A stretch of DNA of 61,752 nucleotides from an uncultured Candidatus Saccharibacteria bacterium (GCA_947168825.1 CAMVNH010000001.1:1-61752); one strand, 5' to 3'. Shown: positions 14,934 through 23,903, counted from the stretch's first letter. The notes: generated by a model from the letters alone, not told the origin. Numbers and translations: made by a program.

Positions 14934-17228
14934 TTATTTTTTAGCTTTAGCGGATTTTTTAGCGGATTTTTTGCGATTTACAGAGTGTGGGCGGCGTCTT
15001 GGGGCGGATTTTTTTTCTTCTAAAATCTTCATACATTCCGTTTTTGTCAACTTTTTTGGATCCTTTTCTTTTGGGACTTTAGCAAAATTGCGGCGACCTG
15101 GGCCTTTGACGTATGGGCCATAGGCGCCATTAATAACCTGAATGTCGCCAAAATCGGCTAAAATGCTAGCTTTTTTGGCGTTGTAGAGCTCTTCTGCGGT
15201 TTCTAGAGTAATTCTATATGGGTCGTAGCCTTTCATTTGGATATTGAAACCACCGGCTTTTAAGTATGGTCCAAAAGGCCCGCTGGCGGCGATAATTTCA
15301 GTGCCATCTTTGGCTTTACCAAGATTTCTTGGCAGTTCTGGGAGAGCGAGTTGCTTTAGAGCCTGCTCCAGAGTAACAGTTTTGACGGTTTCTCCTTTCG
15401 GCAAAGGTGCAAAACGTGGCTTTTCACCTGATTCTTTCTCATTTTCGCCAAGTTGAATAAAGCCGCCGTTTCTACCGATTTTGGCATAGATATTCTTTCC
15501 GGTTTTTGGATCTATGCCGAGAGAGTTTGCGCCATTAAAACGTTCGGTTTTCTCGGAGGCTTTCACGGTTTTGCTGAATGGACCGTAGAAATCTTTGAGC
15601 ATCTTAACACGTTCGAGCTTGTTTTCAGCGATTTTATCAAGGTCTTCCTCAATATTGGCAGTAAAATCGTAGTCGACGATTTGATCAAAGTTCCGAGACA
15701 GGAAGTCGGAGACAAGTTCTCCCACAGGGGTAGGAACAAGCTTACCTTTAGTGGCGCCAGTTTTTTCCTGGACAGTTTGTTTGGAAACTGAATCGGTCAG
15801 GACATACTCGATAATATCGCGGGGATAACCTTCGGACTCACCTTTTTCGACATATCCGCGGGCTTGTATGGCGGACATAATGGAAGCATAAGTGGACGGA
15901 CGGCCAATGCCGAGCTCTTCGAGCTTCTTCACGAGAGAACCTTCGGTATAGCGTGCTGGTGGTTTAGCGAAAGTCTGGTGAGCAATAATTTCGGTGTATT
16001 TTACAGTATCACCCTTTGCTAATTCTGGTAATTCTAGGTCTTTACTCTTGCCATAAACCCTTAGGAAGCCATCAAAAATGATGATTTCGCCTTTGGCAAT
16101 AAAATTATGAGAAAGATTAACAGTAGTTTTTGCGACTTTGGCATTTTCCATCTGGGTGGCCAACGTTCTGGTACGAATAAGATTATAGAGTTTCCTCTCA
16201 TACTCGGTTTTGCCGGCGGTTTCTTTTGCGATATTGGTAGGTCGAATGGCCTCATGAGCTTCCTGCGCGCCAGCAGACTTAGTTTTAAAAGTGCGGATGT
16301 GGAGGTAATTTTTACCAAAGTTTTCTTCGATGTAGTGCGCGATTTGACCGATGGCCTGCTTAGAAAGATTTAGGCTGTCGGTGCGGTGATAGGTAATGTG
16401 CCCGGCCTGGTAAAGAGATTGAGCAGCAGACATGGTTGTACGTGCAGAGAATCCGAGTTTACTATTAGCCTCGATCTGAAGGGCGGCAGTGGTAAAAGGT
16501 GTAGGGCCAGATTTTGTGCCTTCGGATTTCTCGACGGAGTTTACGGTGAACTCTTGACCGGATAATTTTTCGAGGAATTTTTTAGCATCCGCTTCAGTTT
16601 TTGGTTCAGAGGATTTCTCTAGGTTGGCCTGGAAGCTCGAGCGACCTTTTTTGAAAGTGCCGGTAATTTTGAATCCGGATTTACTGTTGAAGTTGTCGAT
16701 TTCACGTTCACGTTCGACAATGAGACGGAGGGCTGGACTCTGAACACGTCCAGCAGAGATAGCACCAGGAACCTTACGGCGGACAACACCAGACAAGTCG
16801 TAACCGACGAGCATATCAAGGGTTTGACGGGCTTGTTGAGATGAAACCATATTCATATCAACTGTACGAGGGTGCGCGATGGCGTCTTTCAGGGCAGGCT
16901 CGGTAATTTCATGAAATGTAATGCGGTTGGTAGCTTGCGGGAGTTTTAAGACTTCAAGAAGATGCCAAGATATACTTTCTCCTTCACGGTCTTCATCGGT
17001 AGCGAGCCAGATAGTGCTGGCGGATTTTGCGGCTTTTTTCAACTCTTTAACTATTTTTTCGTGGTCTGGATCGATTTCGTAGGTGACGGCAAAATCATTA
17101 TCCACGTCAACCTTGGTGTCTTTTCTAATATGGCCGACACTAGATAGGACCTGAAAATCTTTACCAAGGTATTTCTCGATGGTTTTGGCTTTGGCCGGGG
17201 ACTCTACGATAACCAGATTTTTTGACAT
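14934..17228 (-). CDS. topA: DNA topoisomerase I
   Basis: This type IA topoisomerase relaxes negative supercoils. The 764-aa protein opens with the Toprim domain (LVIVESPAKAKTIEKYLG, then LATDEDREGE at 75-84). SAGRVQSPALRLIVERERE lies near 158-176 and the catalytic tyrosine is Y280 in TYHRTDS. The C-terminal third has no zinc-finger cysteines. It carries glycine-rich TopoI C-terminal repeats (FGPYLKAGG, YGPYVKGPGRR) and a lysine-rich tail. A TATAAA lies 4 nt from the ATG. Confidence 0.96.
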   Translation of the reverse strand: MSKNLVIVESPAKAKTIEKYLGKDFQVLSSVGHIRKDTKVDVDNDFAVTYEIDPDHEKIVKELKKAAKSASTIWLATDEDREGESISWHLLEVLKLPQATNRITFHEITEPALKDAIAHPRTVDMNMVSSQQARQTLDMLVGYDLSGVVRRKVPGAISAGRVQSPALRLIVEREREIDNFNSKSGFKITGTFKKGRSSFQANLEKSSEPKTEADAKKFLEKLSGQEFTVNSVEKSEGTKSGPTPFTTAALQIEANSKLGFSARTTMSAAQSLYQAGHITYHRTDSLNLSKQAIGQIAHYIEENFGKNYLHIRTFKTKSAGAQEAHEAIRPTNIAKETAGKTEYERKLYNLIRTRTLATQMENAKVAKTTVNLSHNFIAKGEIIIFDGFLRVYGKSKDLELPELAKGDTVKYTEIIAHQTFAKPPARYTEGSLVKKLEELGIGRPSTYASIMSAIQARGYVEKGESEGYPRDIIEYVLTDSVSKQTVQEKTGATKGKLVPTPVGELVSDFLSRNFDQIVDYDFTANIEEDLDKIAENKLERVKMLKDFYGPFSKTVKASEKTERFNGANSLGIDPKTGKNIYAKIGRNGGFIQLGENEKESGEKPRFAPLPKGETVKTVTLEQALKQLALPELPRNLGKAKDGTEIIAASGPFGPYLKAGGFNIQMKGYDPYRITLETAEELYNAKKASILADFGDIQVINGAYGPYVKGPGRRNFAKVPKEKDPKKLTKTECMKILEEKKSAPRRRPHSVNRKKSAKKSAKAKK

Positions 17229-17246
17229 ATTCTTTATAGTAACACT

Positions 17247-17783
17247 TTATTCTTCTAAGTCAAGCTCTTTTATGAAGCCGTCAAGTTCTTTCTGGCCGAT
17301 TTTTTCGTAGGTAAACCCACGTTTTTCTGGATATTTTTCGGACCCTCGGGCGATTTTTTCAAGAATTTGGGTAAATTTTAATATATTAGCTTTTTCTTCT
17401 GCGGTGTAGAAGAAATTGCTATCAGCGAGGCCATCATAATAGAATCCATAGCCATTATGACGGCGTGGAAAAATGTGAAAGCCTTTGAAACTATTGGTGA
17501 CTTTTTCGAGTTTTTCAAGGGTGTCTTGGTCGAGTTCGGTAGAGTATTCCTCATTTTCTTTAGGATTTTCTTCTTGGGTGGCGATATTGTTATAGTGAGC
17601 GATGCTAACATTTAAATAGCCGTTTCCAAATTCGGCAGTATAGGATCGCCCAGGAGATCCGTCTGTAACGGCACGGATGTAATAGTTGTGTGAAATTGCG
17701 GAATTGATGAAGGGCCAGATTAAGAGATAAATCATGAGGCCGGCAACCGCAAGACTTAGGATTTTTTTGAGGATACTATTCAT
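17247..17783 (-). CDS. Membrane-anchored hypothetical protein
   Basis: I choose the second ATG (17783, MNSILKKILSL) because a TATAAT ends exactly 6 nt before it. An ATG 18 nt further upstream is possible on paper but would lie upstream of the predicted start site. The product has 178 aa: one N-terminal membrane segment (about 8-30), then a soluble domain with an acidic region (70-95) and several aromatic residues. No family recognised. It is the last gene before the structured RNA and points away from it. Confidence 0.65.
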   Translation of the reverse strand: MNSILKKILSLAVAGLMIYLLIWPFINSAISHNYYIRAVTDGSPGRSYTAEFGNGYLNVSIAHYNNIATQEENPKENEEYSTELDQDTLEKLEKVTNSFKGFHIFPRRHNGYGFYYDGLADSNFFYTAEEKANILKFTQILEKIARGSEKYPEKRGFTYEKIGQKELDGFIKELDLEE

Positions 17784-17817
17784 AGTTTGATTATAACACA
17801 AGAATTTTCCGGTAGCG

Positions 17818-17873
17818 AAAAAGCCACACGTATTAGGTAAGGGTGGGCATCACCTAATTCCATGTGGCTTTTT
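17818..17873. terminator. Bidirectional terminator at the end of the large structured RNA
   Basis: A long hairpin pairs 17823-17838 with 17852-17868. It is flanked by A5 on the left and T5 on the right, so it can end transcription on both strands. In context it ends the minus-strand RNA. Confidence 0.75.
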
Positions 17874-18137
17874 CGCCCCACAACACTTCTTGAGTGCAAG
17901 AATACCGGGAGACCCGGAAGCGCGACCCACCTCACACAAACACTGGGGCCCGCCCGTTATGGGGATTGCTATGTTCTTAAAATTTATCCTTTCTAAAGTG
18001 GAGGTAATACTTAAAGACCTGAAACCGTAAAGAAATTTTAGGTCTCGAAAGGGTTTTAAGAACACGCAACTCATGGTACAATAGTACCTAGAATTATGAT
18101 TTATTTAGGTGCGGTGTAGGGGTTTTGGCCCCTAACT
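17818..18137 (-). ncRNA. Large unidentified structured RNA, about 320 nt
   Basis: A strong minus-strand promoter (TTGACT-17-TATAAT) starts it near 18137 and an intrinsic terminator ends it at 17818. Internal helices, in plus coordinates, are 18118-18122/18129-18133, 18075-18079/18084-18088, a 10-bp helix 17973-17982/18054-18063 and, nested in it, 18015-18020/18040-18045. There are also 17945-17949/17875-17879, 17905-17909/17913-17917 and 17887-17892/17897-17902. I looked for tmRNA, RNase P, SRP, T-box and group I intron signatures and found none. The 74-codon frame inside it is not convincing. 6S-like or lineage-specific RNAs remain possible. Confidence 0.7.
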
Positions 18138-18143
18138 GTTTTG

Positions 18144-18172
18144 ATTATAGCACAACGTATAAATAAAGTCAA
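18144..18172 (-). promoter_or_regulatory. Near-consensus promoter of the large RNA
   Basis: Minus strand: TTGACT (18167-18172), a 17-nt spacer ending in TGC and TATAAT (18144-18149). It is the best -35/-10 pair in the window, as expected for an abundant RNA. Confidence 0.8.
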
Positions 18173-18191
18173 CACTTTTTTCACATTTTTT

Positions 18192-19070
18192 ATGAAAATC
18201 AATAAGTTTTCACCCCAAGAGACGGGTTTTACAGAGGTGTTATGCTCTATTGTGCTTAAGCCTAAAATATTGTATTACTATGGAAAAATACCGGAGAATC
18301 GTGTTCCAACAGTTGCAATTGTGGGGGCAAGGAAGAATACTAGCTATGGAAAGGAGGTGACATACAGAGCGGCATATGAAGTGGCCAAGGCTGGGGCAAT
18401 AGTAGTTTCGGGCCTAGCATATGGGACAGATTCGATAGCACATAGAGGGGCTTTGGATGCAGGCGGGGTAACTATTGCAGTGCTGGGGACGGCAATAAAT
18501 CGGATATATCCGATCAGTCATACTGGTTTAGCGCGAGAAATTATAGCGGCTGGAGGGGCGGTTATATCAGAGTACGGGCCGGATGGTAGCGGTGGATACG
18601 GAGAAGTTGGCGGAGTGCGCTTTCTGGCGCGAAATCGGATAATATCTGGACTATCGGACGTAGTCCTAATTGCAGAGGCAGCAGACCACTCCGGATCGCT
18701 TAATACCGCATCCCACGCGCTTGAACAAGGAAAGGAAGTATTTGCGGTGCCGGGGGATATTAATAGACCTTTATCGGAAGGATGTAACAAGTTGATTGCA
18801 AAAGGGGCGATTCCCTATCTTAAGCCAAGCGATTTGGTTGAAAAGTTGTTTCCAGAAAGGGTGCATGCCAAAAGGTCTAAAAAATCGTTTATGGGCGGAT
18901 CGCCGGTAGAGCAAAAAATTGTAAAGCAGATTTTATCAGGGGTAAATGATGGGGAGCAGATAGTGATGAACTCTGATATCTCAGTGCAGGAATTCAATCA
19001 GGCGATTACTATGCTTGAAATTCGGGATGTGGTGGTACCGCTAGGTATGAATAAGTGGATGTTACGCTAG
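18192..19070 (+). CDS. dprA: DNA-processing protein DprA
   Basis: DprA protects incoming single-stranded DNA and loads RecA during natural transformation. The 292-aa protein contains the Rossmann-like core: VAIVGARKNTSYG, then VVSGLAYGTDSIAHRGAL, ISEYGP, FLARNRIISGLSD and KEVFAVPGDI. A C-terminal winged-helix-like tail follows. The start at 18192 (MKINKFSPQE) is preferred because the upstream extension overlaps the promoter of the opposite RNA. No clear Shine-Dalgarno is present. The spacing to the next gene (19 nt) contains the pth promoter. Confidence 0.92.
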   Translation: MKINKFSPQETGFTEVLCSIVLKPKILYYYGKIPENRVPTVAIVGARKNTSYGKEVTYRAAYEVAKAGAIVVSGLAYGTDSIAHRGALDAGGVTIAVLGTAINRIYPISHTGLAREIIAAGGAVISEYGPDGSGGYGEVGGVRFLARNRIISGLSDVVLIAEAADHSGSLNTASHALEQGKEVFAVPGDINRPLSEGCNKLIAKGAIPYLKPSDLVEKLFPERVHAKRSKKSFMGGSPVEQKIVKQILSGVNDGEQIVMNSDISVQEFNQAITMLEIRDVVVPLGMNKWMLR

Positions 19071-19089
19071 AATTTGTTATAATAGTGCC

Positions 19090-19611
19090 ATGAAGTTAGT
19101 AGTTGGATTTGGAAATCCAGAGAGTAAGTATAATTTCACAAGGCATAACTTTGGTTTTCTTGTACTTGATTTTTATGTAAAAGTTAAGGGTTTAGAATGG
19201 CAGAAAACTCCAAAATTTGATGCAATTTACTTGCGTGCCGGCGATACGATTTTTATTAAGCCACAGACTTACTATAATAATATTGGGAAGTCGGTGCAGG
19301 CGTTTTCACATTATTTTAAGGTTTCGCCTGGCGACATATTAGTAGTCTGTGATGATTTTGATCTGCTTTTTGGTCAAATTAGATATCGAGCGAAGGGCTC
19401 GGCTGGCGGCAATAATGGCCTAAAGTCGGTGATTGCGGAGCTGAATACTAATGAGTTTTCACGATTAAAATTGGGGACTAATAATGCTGAAATAAGGGGA
19501 AAAATTAGCGATATGGACTTTGTGTTAAGTAAGTTTTCACCAGAGGAAAAAGAGCGCTTGCCGGAGATTTTGAGGGGAGCGGTCGAAAAAATTGATGAGC
19601 ATATAAAATAA
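19090..19611 (+). CDS. pth: Peptidyl-tRNA hydrolase
   Basis: Pth recycles tRNA from dropped-off peptidyl-tRNA. The 173-aa protein begins MKLVVGFGNPESKY and has the catalytic histidine in TRHNFGF. KPQTYYNN, the conserved CDDFDL aspartate and RYRAKGSAGGNNGLKSV follow. TATAAT ends 6 nt before the ATG, so it is leaderless and independent of dprA. Confidence 0.96.
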   Translation: MKLVVGFGNPESKYNFTRHNFGFLVLDFYVKVKGLEWQKTPKFDAIYLRAGDTIFIKPQTYYNNIGKSVQAFSHYFKVSPGDILVVCDDFDLLFGQIRYRAKGSAGGNNGLKSVIAELNTNEFSRLKLGTNNAEIRGKISDMDFVLSKFSPEEKERLPEILRGAVEKIDEHIK

Positions 19612-19627
19612 CCCCCTTTCGGGGGTT
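19610..19627. terminator. Terminator between convergent pth and phoH-like genes
   Basis: AACCCCC-TTTC-GGGGGTT hairpin in the 21-nt gap between two convergent stop codons. The flanking T-runs are weak. Confidence 0.6.
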
Positions 19628-19632
19628 AATAG

Positions 19633-20610
19633 CTAGAAACGAGCGGCGATTGCGCGAACAATGCCTGAGCGCTCGATTTCTTCTTGGGTGAAGGTGATAA
19701 TGCGGGTGTGATGCTCGCCTTTAAGATGGGAAGCGCCATAGGAAAGGCCGTTTGAGTTAGCATTTAAGTAGGGATTAGTCCTTTGCTCGGGGTCTCCCGT
19801 GACCACGGTCTTACTATTCTCGCCTATACGCGTAAGTAGGGCCTTAGCTTGGTAGCGTTCCATATCCTGAAACTCGTCGTAGATGATAAATGAGTCGGGG
19901 ATATTACGTCCATGCATATAAATAAGGGCTTCACTTTCAAAATGTTTAGCGTAGATGTCGCTTACGCGTCGGTTGAGAAGTTCACGCTTATTTATGGCAT
20001 TATTTTTCCCGGTATCATTGTATTTTTTGCTGCTCTCTGTCTTTAAGTAGTCTCCGCGGAGCTTCAAAAAGCTCTTGATATTATCGAAAATTGGAGCCAT
20101 CTTTGGATAGATTTTCGCATCAATACCTCCAGGCAAGTAACCGATTTCTTTGCCAAGTGCACCATCGCGTGGACAGACGAAAATCTGTTCGTAATGATCC
20201 TGTTCGGTTAGCATGATTCCGGTAGACGTAGTCAGAAAGGTTTTTCCAGAACCGAAGATTCCGGAAAGTATAACAATCGAGACCTCGTCAGGTGGGGCAA
20301 GAAGAGCGTCTAGTGCCATGGCTTGACCGGGGTTACGCGGCATAAAAGGGGCTTTGATTTCATGCAAGCGTTCCGCAATGTTGATTGGAATTACACCACC
20401 TTTTGTAGCGTCATAGCGACCGATAAGTGTGATCCAATTTTGGATATTGCGATCATGATCAGTATCGAGCGACACGGAGTCAGTCTGTTTAGGTTTACTA
20501 CTGATGGTGTCTTCGACGACGAATTCTATGTATTCGTTATCTACTAGCGGCTCATCTTCGCCGATTAATCCATGAGTTAGATCCTCAGGGATAAAATTTT
20601 GCCGTACCAA
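19633..20610 (-). CDS. PhoH-like ATPase (C-terminal half of a split PIN-PhoH protein)
   Basis: This 325-aa NTPase has Walker A LSGIFGSGKT, Walker B FIIYDEFQDM and TGDPEQ, the PhoH signature. PhoH2 proteins are one chain of PIN ribonuclease followed by a PhoH helicase-like ATPase. Here the PIN half is a separate upstream frame overlapping by 34 nt. No ATG is available at the start. The frame opens just after a TAA, with TTG at 20608-20610 as the first usable codon. Either a -1 frameshift makes a fusion, or the second half is started from TTG by coupling. The overlap has no canonical slippery heptamer in the upstream reading frame. Confidence 0.8.
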   Translation of the reverse strand: MVRQNFIPEDLTHGLIGEDEPLVDNEYIEFVVEDTISSKPKQTDSVSLDTDHDRNIQNWITLIGRYDATKGGVIPINIAERLHEIKAPFMPRNPGQAMALDALLAPPDEVSIVILSGIFGSGKTFLTTSTGIMLTEQDHYEQIFVCPRDGALGKEIGYLPGGIDAKIYPKMAPIFDNIKSFLKLRGDYLKTESSKKYNDTGKNNAINKRELLNRRVSDIYAKHFESEALIYMHGRNIPDSFIIYDEFQDMERYQAKALLTRIGENSKTVVTGDPEQRTNPYLNANSNGLSYGASHLKGEHHTRIITFTQEEIERSGIVRAIAARF

Positions 20611-21119
20611 AGGTTAGATAGTTCAAGCGGCAGAACAAGCTTGCGGCGGCCTTTGTAGACGTCTGGGTTGACATGGGCAACATCAATGTCGTTTTGATAG
20701 GCAACGATGCTCATGAGGTCGTTTCCAGTCATAATTGCAACCTCGCATTTTTTCCCCTTTAGATCTAGAGCAGTGGCTATGGCTTGAGCTCTAGAACTAT
20801 CTTTGGCCATTTTTTGGGGCATGAACTCAGGCTTTTCTTTAACTATTTTGACCAAAACCCCGTTTTCCAGCTCGAAAACCGCATGGGGAACACCTCTGGT
20901 GGCTGCAGAAATCTCTTTAAAAATTGAAAGAAGCTCTTTGCATGCTTCACCACGAGAAGATTGCTCTTTGCGGAAATCTTCAGCGCGATAGATGTAGCCC
21001 TCAGGGATATAGATACAATTAGCCTTTTTCTTAGTTTCCTTTTTGGGTCGTAGAATGTCGGGATCACCAATTAAAACGTCGAGCCCAAGTACGAGATCTG
21101 GGTGATAATCTTTTACCAT
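20577..21119 (-). CDS. PIN-domain protein (N-terminal half of a split PIN-PhoH protein)
   Basis: The 180-aa product resembles the PIN half of PhoH2: LVLGLDVLIGDPDIL near the N-terminus carries the first acidic residue, and AIMTGNDLMSIVA and DIDVAHVNPD sit in the later part. Then comes a linker-like YKGRRKLVLPLELSNLW. It ends at TAA after entering the PhoH frame region. A strong AGGAGGT lies upstream of the ATG. The der terminator (21141-21161) separates it from the gene before. Confidence 0.7.
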   Translation of the reverse strand: MVKDYHPDLVLGLDVLIGDPDILRPKKETKKKANCIYIPEGYIYRAEDFRKEQSSRGEACKELLSIFKEISAATRGVPHAVFELENGVLVKIVKEKPEFMPQKMAKDSSRAQAIATALDLKGKKCEVAIMTGNDLMSIVAYQNDIDVAHVNPDVYKGRRKLVLPLELSNLWYGKILSLRI

Positions 21120-21140
21120 AAAAACACCTCCTTAATGTAC

Positions 21141-21161
21141 AAAAAGGGCTCATAAGAGCCC
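21141..21161 (-). terminator. Intrinsic terminator after der
   Basis: Minus strand: GGGCTC-TTAT-GAGCCC followed by TTTTT. It sits between der and the PIN gene. Confidence 0.8.
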
Positions 21162-21175
21162 ACCTCTGTTAATTA

Positions 21176-22549
21176 TTATAACATATTTTTGTCTTTTTTC
21201 TCGTATTTGTGGTCATTTTTGTCATTTTTAAAAGAGAAGAAAATTGGTGTACCGAGAAATGGATAAAATTCGCGGATTTTACGCTCCAGATAGCGTTTAT
21301 AGGACCAATGAAGTAGCTCCAGCTCATGGCCATGAACGACGAACCAAGGAGGGTTTTTATCAGTCTGGACAATATATTTTGGTTTAGGGTGGGTATTTTT
21401 AAGACCAGCTGGTGGATGGGCGATAATAGCTTCTCTCAGAATTTTATTAAGATCGGAAGTTTTGAGTTCGGTTTGTCTGGCTTCTGTGATTTGTTCAGCA
21501 AGTTCGAAAAGTTTGGTCACATTTTTGCCAGTTTCGGAACTAGTTAAGAGTACTGGCGCGTAAGGTAAGAAATCAAAATCGCGTTCGAGGCGGTTTAATA
21601 GTGTGTCGGTAGGATCTAGAGGCTTACCGTCGAAGTTGTTTACTGGGGCCTGTTCTTTTAGAAGGTCAGTTTTAGTAACAACCACAATAATACCTTTGCC
21701 AGCTTTGACGATTTGGCCAGCTAGAGATTGGTCTAGTTTGGAATGTGGCTCGGTGCTATCTATGAGTAGTGCACAGATGTCGGCTTCTTCGATAGCAGCG
21801 AGTGTACGGATGGCACTGAATTTTTCGATACCAACTTCGCGTTTTCCTGGTTTTCTGAGTCCAGCAGTGTCTAAAATCTCGATGGTTTTGCCGTTATATT
21901 TTATCTCGACACGATTGATATCACGGGTAGTTCCTTGTCTACTACTGACGAGAGCTTGCTGTTTTTTGGCTAGGGTATTGAAAAGGGATGATTTGCCAAC
22001 GTTTGGGCGACCGATTAGTGCAATTTTGAGATCGGTGGTTGATTTTTGAATAGGAGCTAGCGACAGTTCTTTAGAGATTGCAGATTTAAGATCGTTGATA
22101 CCTTGGCCAGTGGTGGCTGAAGTGCGAAAAATATGGTCTTCGGGGATGCCAAGAGCACGGAAGTCGTTAGTATCTAGTGACTCACCTCTATCTGATTTAT
22201 TTAGAAGGAGATAGACTGGCTTTTTTGATCTAAGAGCTGATTTAGCAATATTTTTATCATGATGATCAAAGTATTTGGTACTATCTAGGGTAACTAAGAT
22301 AATTTCAGCAGAATCGATAGTGTCGGAAATTTGATCTTGAATACCTTGTTCGAAATCGTCTTCTGGGTCTTTTAGGCCGGCAGTATCAATTAACAAAAAA
22401 CGGTCGTCGATTTTTGCGACGACGTTGTCGCGCGTAGTTCCCTCTTCGCGGGCTACGATTGCGATATTTTTATGTGCCATACGGTTTAAAATGCTGGATT
22501 TACCGGCATTAGTTTGGCCGATGAGCGCGACGATTGGTAAAGTTTTCAT
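21176..22549 (-). CDS. der: Ribosome biogenesis GTPase Der (EngA)
   Basis: Der has two tandem GTPase domains and helps mature the 50S subunit. In this 457-aa protein the first P-loop is GQTNAGKSS (near residue 11) with DTAGL and NKSD. The second is GRPNVGKSS with DTAGLR and VTKTDL. A KH-like C-terminal domain follows (PPKPKYIVQ-type region). The ATG lies only 12 nt after the CCA end of tRNA-Glu, with no promoter or Shine-Dalgarno between. The mRNA is probably cut from a tRNA-containing transcript. Confidence 0.95.
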   Translation of the reverse strand: MKTLPIVALIGQTNAGKSSILNRMAHKNIAIVAREEGTTRDNVVAKIDDRFLLIDTAGLKDPEDDFEQGIQDQISDTIDSAEIILVTLDSTKYFDHHDKNIAKSALRSKKPVYLLLNKSDRGESLDTNDFRALGIPEDHIFRTSATTGQGINDLKSAISKELSLAPIQKSTTDLKIALIGRPNVGKSSLFNTLAKKQQALVSSRQGTTRDINRVEIKYNGKTIEILDTAGLRKPGKREVGIEKFSAIRTLAAIEEADICALLIDSTEPHSKLDQSLAGQIVKAGKGIIVVVTKTDLLKEQAPVNNFDGKPLDPTDTLLNRLERDFDFLPYAPVLLTSSETGKNVTKLFELAEQITEARQTELKTSDLNKILREAIIAHPPAGLKNTHPKPKYIVQTDKNPPWFVVHGHELELLHWSYKRYLERKIREFYPFLGTPIFFSFKNDKNDHKYEKKDKNML

Positions 22550-22561
22550 AGTAGAATTCTC

Positions 22562-22638
22562 TGGTGACTCCGGCGGGAGTCGAACCCGCGATTTTCTGGA
22601 TGAGAACCAGACGTCCTAGACCACTAGACGACGGAGCC
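22562..22638 (-). tRNA. tRNA-Glu (CTC)
   Basis: A complete cloverleaf reads on the minus strand from GGCTCCG (22638) to CGGAGTCACCA. The anticodon loop is TTCTCAT (anticodon CUC, codon GAG) and the T loop is GGTTCGACTCC. CCA is encoded. Acceptor pairing is complete with one G-U. gltX, its synthetase gene, is about 1.3 kb away on the same strand. Confidence 0.95.
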
Positions 22639-22647
22639 ATTAGAGGT

Positions 22648-22676
22648 ATTTTAGCATAGAAATTGAAATATTTCAA
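22648..22676 (-). promoter_or_regulatory. Promoter of tRNA-Glu and der
   Basis: Minus strand: TTGAAA (22671-22676), a 17-nt spacer ending TGC, and TAAAAT (22648-22653). The start would be within about 5 nt of the mature tRNA 5' end. Confidence 0.65.
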
Positions 22677-22680
22677 GCAC

Positions 22681-23871
22681 TTAGTACTTTACGGAGCCGG
22701 TGCTGTTTGGTACAGCCGAGATCCAGAGTTGTCCTGGAGTGAAGGCGATTTCTTGACCGTCTTTATCTTTGAAGATGATTTGATCTTCTCGTGAGGATTT
22801 GTTCCAGGTACCTTCGATAGCGGTTCCGTTTTGGAAAATGTAAGCTACGCCAGAGCCAATGGTTTGAGTGCGGAGGTGATAACGGTCGGAATCGAGCCAT
22901 TGATCGACCATCATGACAGCGATTGCGCTTGGGGCGACTTGTTCTGGGTCACCGCAATCACGTTTTGGTGCAGATACAGTGGTTCCCTCTGGACAAGTGT
23001 AGGTAATATGATCAGCGCCAGAAGCGTAGGACCTGAGATAGGTGTTGGTGTCTGGGCTATATTGGTAAAGGACATTATAGGTAGATGATCCGCCGAAACG
23101 AACAGAGATTTTGTCGATTAGAGGTATGACTTCGCGTTGGTTTTCGGAAGATTTTTCGTCTTCGGTAAGTGCCTTGGCTGCGGCGATATTTGCAATACTT
23201 TCAGCTTCAGCTTCTGATGGTTTTAGACGAGCAAAGGTTTTAGGATTTGAGGTTCCGTATCCAGAATCGGCGCTGAATTTAGCAAGTAGTTCTGAAGATG
23301 TAAAGAGGTTATTCGGGGCCCAGTAGCCAGAATTAATGCGCCATTCGTAGGTTCTGGACTCACTGAGGTCGCGACCGTAGCTTCTAGCGGCGGCGATAGC
23401 TTCGCTTGATCCTCCGGCATGTACGATGGTGCAGTTAAAAGGTACATCCCAGTCGAAATAGTAGAGACGGAGTGAACGAATCGGACCAATGACACTGCTA
23501 GTTGGGTTCTGATAGATGGCAGCAAAACGGGTGATACCGGCTTCAGCGATAGCTTCGAATACTACGCCGGCTTTGTTTAGGCCGACTTGTGGGCGAGCAC
23601 CGTCGTCGCCATTAGGAATCTGAATACAATAAGTTGGACTAGAGTTAAGCGTCGGGTCAGAAATTTCTTTACCGGTAAGAACGCTATAATAGTGCGGAAC
23701 TTTAATTTCCTCTTCAACAATAACATCTTCTTCGACTACTTGGCCACATAACTGGTAGTAAACCCAGCCGAGACCGGCGGTGGTGATAGTAGAGAGTAAG
23801 GTAATGAGAACGTACGGTGCCCATTTTTTTGAATGATGATGTGATTTTAGAGACATTTCTTTTTCTACCAT
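22681..23871 (-). CDS. DUF3048 (YerB-like) membrane-anchored protein
   Basis: The 396-aa protein has a short cytoplasmic tail, one membrane helix (about 18-40) and an extracytoplasmic region. The segment RPQVGLNKAGVVFEAIAEAGITRFAAIY with following IGPIRSLRLYYFDW is the conserved core of DUF3048. The biochemical function of that family is unknown. A second conserved part is near the C-terminus (YIFQNGTAIEGTWNK). TATAAT ends 6 nt before the ATG. Confidence 0.85.
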   Translation of the reverse strand: MVEKEMSLKSHHHSKKWAPYVLITLLSTITTAGLGWVYYQLCGQVVEEDVIVEEEIKVPHYYSVLTGKEISDPTLNSSPTYCIQIPNGDDGARPQVGLNKAGVVFEAIAEAGITRFAAIYQNPTSSVIGPIRSLRLYYFDWDVPFNCTIVHAGGSSEAIAAARSYGRDLSESRTYEWRINSGYWAPNNLFTSSELLAKFSADSGYGTSNPKTFARLKPSEAEAESIANIAAAKALTEDEKSSENQREVIPLIDKISVRFGGSSTYNVLYQYSPDTNTYLRSYASGADHITYTCPEGTTVSAPKRDCGDPEQVAPSAIAVMMVDQWLDSDRYHLRTQTIGSGVAYIFQNGTAIEGTWNKSSREDQIIFKDKDGQEIAFTPGQLWISAVPNSTGSVKY

Positions 23872-23903
23872 GTGCTAATTATAGCATATGCAGAATACTT
23901 TAA

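Noticed and set aside
17850-18074. 74-codon minus-strand ORF
   Set aside because: Lies inside the structured RNA, with every helix better explained by RNA folding than by codons; no Shine-Dalgarno.
17818-18137. tmRNA or RNase P RNA
   Set aside because: No tag ORF ending in an ALAA-like codon set, no tRNA-like ends, and no GAGGAAAGUCC or ACAGNRA blocks on either strand.
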